DNA of 64,000 nucleotides from Bog-756 sp963701325. GTDB taxonomy: Bacteria > Actinomycetota > Acidimicrobiia > Acidimicrobiales > RAAP-2. The stretch lies in contig OY969604.1 of the NCBI GenBank assembly GCA_963701325.1, positions 1,364,001 through 1,428,000 of the forward strand, read 5' to 3'. The notes beneath the pieces are model-generated. The model had not been told where the DNA came from. It saw only the letters and a list, made by a program, of their open reading frames with translations, and ran no database searches. Positions 61,068-64,000 of this stretch are shown in pieces. How positions within the stretch are numbered: position 1 is the stretch's first letter; each line of letters starts with the position of its first letter. A program made the translations under genes and the position numbers.

Positions 61068-61814
61068 TCAGTTGTAGGCGGCGTACCCGGACCGGTCGAC
61101 CGTCTCGGCCAGATCGCTCCCCCCGGTCGCAACGACCCGTCCATCGGACAGTACGTGGACCACGTCCGGGTGGAGGACGTCGAGGAGACGACGGAAGTGG
61201 GTGATGGCCAGCACACCGAGGCCCCACTCGGTCGTGGCGGCCTGGACCCGGCGACCCACGTCGGCGAGCGCGTCGACGTCGAGACCGGAGTCGATCTCGT
61301 CGAGCAGCGCAAAGCGGGGACGGAGCACGCCCATCTGGAGCGTCTCGTTTCGCTTGCGCTCGCCGCCGGAGAGATCCACGTTGAGCGGTCGGTCGAGAAA
61401 GCGCTCCTCGAACCCGATCCGACGCGCCTCGGTGTGCAGGCGCTCGGCGACACCAGCGTCGGGCTCTCCGGGTGGCTCCCCGGCCACGGGGGTCCGTGCC
61501 AAGGTCAACGACTCGAGCAGCGAGACACCGGGCACCTCGATCGGGTGCTGCATGGCGAGAAACAGGCCGGCCCGCGCCCGCTGCCAGGTCGGGAGGGCCA
61601 GCAGGTCGACGCCGTCGAGGGTCACCGAGCCCTCGATCACCTCGTAACCCGGCCGGCCCATGAGGACGTGGGCCAAGGTGCTCTTGCCCGAACCGTTCGG
61701 ACCCATGACCGCATGGACCTCACCGCTGCGGACGGTGAGGGTGACCCCACGAAGGATCTCGCGTCCGGGGACGCCCGCCCGGAGCCCCTCGATGCGCAGC
61801 CCGTCCCCGCTCAC
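61068..61814 (-). CDS. sufC: SufC, Fe-S assembly ATPase, copy 2
   Basis: 248 residues from GTG 61814, overlapping the Rieske gene stop as GTGA. All ABC motifs are intact: Walker A GPNGSGKSTLAHVL, LAMQHPIEVPGVSLLES, signature LSGGERKRNETLQMGVL, Walker B ALLDEIDSGLDVDAL and ITHFRRLLD. The sequence is clearly different from copy 1, so this is not a recent duplication. It follows sufD and the Rieske gene in the usual actinobacterial order, and is probably the partner of SufB-SufD. Confidence 0.92.
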   Translation of the reverse strand: MSGDGLRIEGLRAGVPGREILRGVTLTVRSGEVHAVMGPNGSGKSTLAHVLMGRPGYEVIEGSVTLDGVDLLALPTWQRARAGLFLAMQHPIEVPGVSLLESLTLARTPVAGEPPGEPDAGVAERLHTEARRIGFEERFLDRPLNVDLSGGERKRNETLQMGVLRPRFALLDEIDSGLDVDALADVGRRVQAATTEWGLGVLAITHFRRLLDVLHPDVVHVLSDGRVVATGGSDLAETVDRSGYAAYN

Positions 61815-62164
61815 GCGAGGACCACCGAGACGTCGTCCCCCTCGAGCACCACCCGGTAGACCGGCACCGGCCTGGTGGCCGGGAGCGAGCAGGGCTCGCC
61901 GGTGCGCAGGTCGAACGTCGAACCGTGTTTGGCGCATTCGATCTCGCACTCGTCCGACAACACCTCGCCGTCCGCCAGGGAGAAGTCTTCGTGGCTGCAG
62001 CGGTCACCCACCGCGTAGAACTCCTGGCCGATGCGGACGAGAGCCACCCGGCGGCCGGCCACGTCGAACCGCCGGGCCTCGCCGTCGACGAGGTCGTCGC
62101 GCGCACAGAGGCGGGCCGTGACCGCGACGCCGTCGGTCACCGATCCGGCCGTTGGATCATCCAC
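61811..62164 (-). CDS. Rieske-type ferredoxin of the suf cluster
   Basis: 117 residues, overlapping sufD by eight bases. The [2Fe-2S] ligands are Cys56, His58 (CSH) and Cys77, His80 (CAKH), the Rieske spacing, followed by GSTFDLRTGEP. Small Rieske ferredoxins of this kind sit between sufD and sufC in many actinobacteria and are often labelled dioxygenase ferredoxin subunits. It probably donates electrons for cluster assembly; a role in oxygenases is less likely here. Soluble, no signal peptide. Confidence 0.92.
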   Translation of the reverse strand: MDDPTAGSVTDGVAVTARLCARDDLVDGEARRFDVAGRRVALVRIGQEFYAVGDRCSHEDFSLADGEVLSDECEIECAKHGSTFDLRTGEPCSLPATRPVPVYRVVLEGDDVSVVLA

Positions 62165-63548
62165 CGGTCACCCCCGAGCGCTCGGCCAGCGAACGGCCCA
62201 CCAGGGCCCGGGCACCGGGCACCGGGACCAGGTCGGCGATGCTGTCGAAGAAGCCCGCCACGATGAGCTGTTCGGCCCGCCCCGGCTCGATGCCCCGCGA
62301 CTCGAGGTAGTAGAGCTGGTCCTCGTCGACCGGTCCCACCGTGGACGCGTGGCTGCACCGGACGTCGTTCTCCTCGATGTCGAGGTTGGGGACCGAGTCG
62401 GCGTGGGCACCCTCGTCGAGCACCAGGTTGTGGTTGGTCTGCATGGCCTCCGTTCGCACCGCTCCGCGCGCCACCCGGATGAGCCCGCTGTAGACCGAGT
62501 GGGAGGTGTCGGCCACCGCGCCCATGAACAACAGGTCGCTGGTGGTCCGCGGGGCACGGTGGTCCTGCAGGGTCCGGAAGTCGAGCATCTGGTCGCCCCG
62601 GCCGATGAAGGCGGCACGCAGCCGGCTGGTCCCCGACTCGCCCGCGAGGGTCGAGTCGGTGCGGAGTCGGGCGTACCCGCCCCCGAGGGCCACCGCGTAG
62701 CTGGACAGGGAGGCCCGGGTCCCGATGGTGCTTGCCTGATGTGCGATCTGCCAGGTAGCCGCACCGAGGGACTGGAGCGAGAAGAACGCGAGTGTGGCGT
62801 CGTCGGCCACTGCGAGCTCGGTCAACGGGACCACCAGGTGCTCGACGGGTGGCTCGGTCACCCGCACCCCACCGGCCGGCGGATTGCCGAGGACACCGGC
62901 GTTGGCGTCGACCAGGATCTCGACCACGGCGGCGGTCGACCCCTCCCCGGCCCGGACGAACGTGCGGGGGAAGACGGCACCGCCGACCGGACCGGTCACC
63001 ACGTGGACGACGACCAACGGATCGGTCACCGTCGCGCCCGCCTGCACGTCGATGACGACCGGGTCGAAGGCGAACGCGTCGTTGAGCAGCAGGAAGTCGT
63101 GCGGGTCCGAGGCGACCGATCCGATGAGGGCGCGACCCCCGGAGTGGTCGGTGGCGCGCCCCACGGTGAGCACCCGGTCGTCGAGCGGGGTCGAGAGGGT
63201 GGCCAGTGCACCGTTGACGGTCACCACGAGTCCCGAACGCGGTCCGAGACCGTCCACGAGCACGTGGACCCGCTCGGAGGGGGAGGGTCCCGATTCGTCG
63301 GCGGGACCCATCTGGGCGGTGCCTGCCGGGTGGAACCGGTCGAGGTCGAGCTGGTCGATCCGGCTGTACCGCCAGACCTCGTCCTTCGGTGAGGGGAGGG
63401 GGGAGGAGGAGAAGGACTCGGCGGCGGCGGTGCGCCTGTCGCGGAGCCAGGGGGCGCCGGGCAGCCCGGCCGCCATGTCGGGGGTGAAGGTGGACAGAAC
63501 AGGAGCCTCTCGCGCAAGGAGGCCCGGTCGACGAGCCTCGCAGCACAT
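62157..63548 (-). CDS. sufD: SufD, Fe-S assembly scaffold protein
   Basis: 463 residues from ATG 63548, though the first 18 residues are unconserved and a start near the ATG of DMAAGLPGAPWL is possible. The N-terminal helix region includes KDEVWRYSRIDQLDLDRF. The beta-helix core has ALIGSVASDPHDFLLLNDAFAFDP, LRAAFIGRGDQMLDFRTLQDHRAP and the conserved TNHNLVLDEGAHADSVPNLDIEENDVRCSHASTVGPVD, with the histidine and cysteine that help hold the cluster. SufB is absent from the window, so it must be encoded elsewhere or be replaced. Divergent from the hydratase gene across about 70 bases. Confidence 0.9.
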   Translation of the reverse strand: MCCEARRPGLLAREAPVLSTFTPDMAAGLPGAPWLRDRRTAAAESFSSSPLPSPKDEVWRYSRIDQLDLDRFHPAGTAQMGPADESGPSPSERVHVLVDGLGPRSGLVVTVNGALATLSTPLDDRVLTVGRATDHSGGRALIGSVASDPHDFLLLNDAFAFDPVVIDVQAGATVTDPLVVVHVVTGPVGGAVFPRTFVRAGEGSTAAVVEILVDANAGVLGNPPAGGVRVTEPPVEHLVVPLTELAVADDATLAFFSLQSLGAATWQIAHQASTIGTRASLSSYAVALGGGYARLRTDSTLAGESGTSRLRAAFIGRGDQMLDFRTLQDHRAPRTTSDLLFMGAVADTSHSVYSGLIRVARGAVRTEAMQTNHNLVLDEGAHADSVPNLDIEENDVRCSHASTVGPVDEDQLYYLESRGIEPGRAEQLIVAGFFDSIADLVPVPGARALVGRSLAERSGVTGG

Positions 63549-63605
63549 CCTACCGGGCTGTCACCTGTGGGCGACCAGCTCCTGCGGGGCTCCCCCGAGC
63601 CCGCC

Positions 63606-63611
63606 TACGCT
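63606..63611 (+). promoter_or_regulatory. Leaderless-type -10 hexamer of enoyl-CoA hydratase gene
   Basis: TACGCT is followed by seven bases and GTG 63619. Confidence 0.45.
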
Positions 63612-63618
63612 CGTTGCC

Positions 63619-64000
63619 GTGACCGCTCACACCGCGCAGTCCTTCAGCTCGGAGGTCCTGGCTGTCGAGGTACACGGCCACGTGGCGACGCTCTGGCTCG
63701 ACCGACCGGAGAAGCGCAACGCCATGGGCCCCGCCTTCTGGGACGACCTCCCGCGGGCCATGCACGCCATCGGCGCCGATCCGGCTGTCCGGGCGGTGGT
63801 CATCGCGGCCCGCGGCCCCCACTTCTCCGTCGGACTGGATCTGGTGGCCATGGCCGACATCGGCCGCCCTCCCGATCCAGGAGACGGCTCGAGGCCGTCC
63901 CCGGCCGCCACGGCCGCCAGCGCCCGTCCGAAGATCCTGCGTCTCCAGGCCTCGGTCACCTCGGTCGCCGAGTGCCCGGTACCGGTCGTCGCCGCTGTCC
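63619..64000 (+). CDS. Enoyl-CoA hydratase/isomerase family, cut by window end
   Basis: About 127 codons are visible from GTG 63619, open to the window edge. VATLWLDRPEKRNAM near residue 22 is the crotonase opening. VVIAARGPHFSVGLDL contains the first oxyanion-hole segment, where many relatives have FSAGxDL. The second oxyanion region and catalytic glutamates lie beyond the edge. CPVPVVAAV marks the next conserved strand. It probably hydrates or isomerises enoyl-CoA in beta-oxidation, matching the acyl-CoA dehydrogenase and SDR genes in the window. Precise activity cannot be set without the rest. Confidence 0.87.
   Translation, partial: MTAHTAQSFSSEVLAVEVHGHVATLWLDRPEKRNAMGPAFWDDLPRAMHAIGADPAVRAVVIAARGPHFSVGLDLVAMADIGRPPDPGDGSRPSPAATAASARPKILRLQASVTSVAECPVPVVAAV

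Overview
This window looks like a chromosomal segment of a high-GC (roughly 70% by eye) actinobacterium, probably from the class Acidimicrobiia or a close relative. The evidence is a coenzyme F420 gene pair (cofD, cofE), a homodimeric AceE-type pyruvate dehydrogenase, a Suf locus containing a Rieske ferredoxin gene, many GTG starts, many start/stop overlaps, and many genes with a -10-like hexamer 5 to 8 bases before the start codon (leaderless mRNAs). The class assignment is inference. I see no rRNA, tRNA, CRISPR array, transposase, integrase or phage gene.

Layout. 1-6.2 kb: glycosyltransferases (one GT2 cut by the window edge, three GT4 in tandem), a GDP-4-keto-6-deoxymannose reductase-like gene, and a small coiled-coil gene with a clear promoter and palindrome. 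6.3-8.0 kb: cofD-cofE. 8.1-9.5 kb: a DEAD-box helicase. 9.7-18.6 kb: a minus-strand nucleotide-sugar/polysaccharide operon (rfbB, rfbD, ugd, uxs, two GT2, a membrane-anchored protein, a sugar-phosphate nucleotidyltransferase, galE-like). Seven of its nine genes start on or overlap the stop of the gene before, or follow it within a base or so. Six of the nine need single-base frame corrections, most simply explained by sequence error. 18.6-22.5 kb: birA next to a biotin carboxylase/BCCP gene, then an M20 amidohydrolase. 22.5-22.8 kb: an AT-rich island with phased ATGCAT sites and a strong hairpin.

22.8-35.5 kb: a methylmalonyl-CoA mutase large subunit, a rhodanese-MoeB protein behind a SigR-type promoter, a nitroreductase, two membrane proteins, a zinc-ribbon protein, gpsA, pepA, a cobalamin adenosyltransferase and full-length metH. 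Mutase, adenosyltransferase and metH together form a B12 theme. 35.5-38.3 kb: two proline-rich membrane proteins and a DUF2889-like protein. 38.4-45.3 kb: a minus-strand operon lpd, E2, a lipB-lipA gene fusion, an M24 peptidase and an SDR. It supplies lipoate and the E2/E3 parts of a 2-oxoacid dehydrogenase whose E1 (aceE) lies at 49.6-52.3 kb. 45.4-49.5 kb: an ABC-2 exporter with a methyltransferase, an SDR and RNase HI. 52.3-58.4 kb: a HhH-GPD protein, thiE, a secreted protein, an acyl-CoA dehydrogenase, an MBL hydrolase and an amylo-alpha-1,6-glucosidase. 58.5-63.5 kb: a Suf region split into two convergent units (sufC-sufS-sufU and sufD-Rieske-sufC), with two sufC genes and no sufB. The window ends inside an enoyl-CoA hydratase gene.

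The observations I rank highest are the LipB-LipA fusion, the split Suf locus with duplicated SufC, the phased ATGCAT island, the widespread leaderless-start signature, and short leaderless uORFs overlapping cofD and the cobalamin adenosyltransferase gene. Nothing here is a clear new defence or mobile system.
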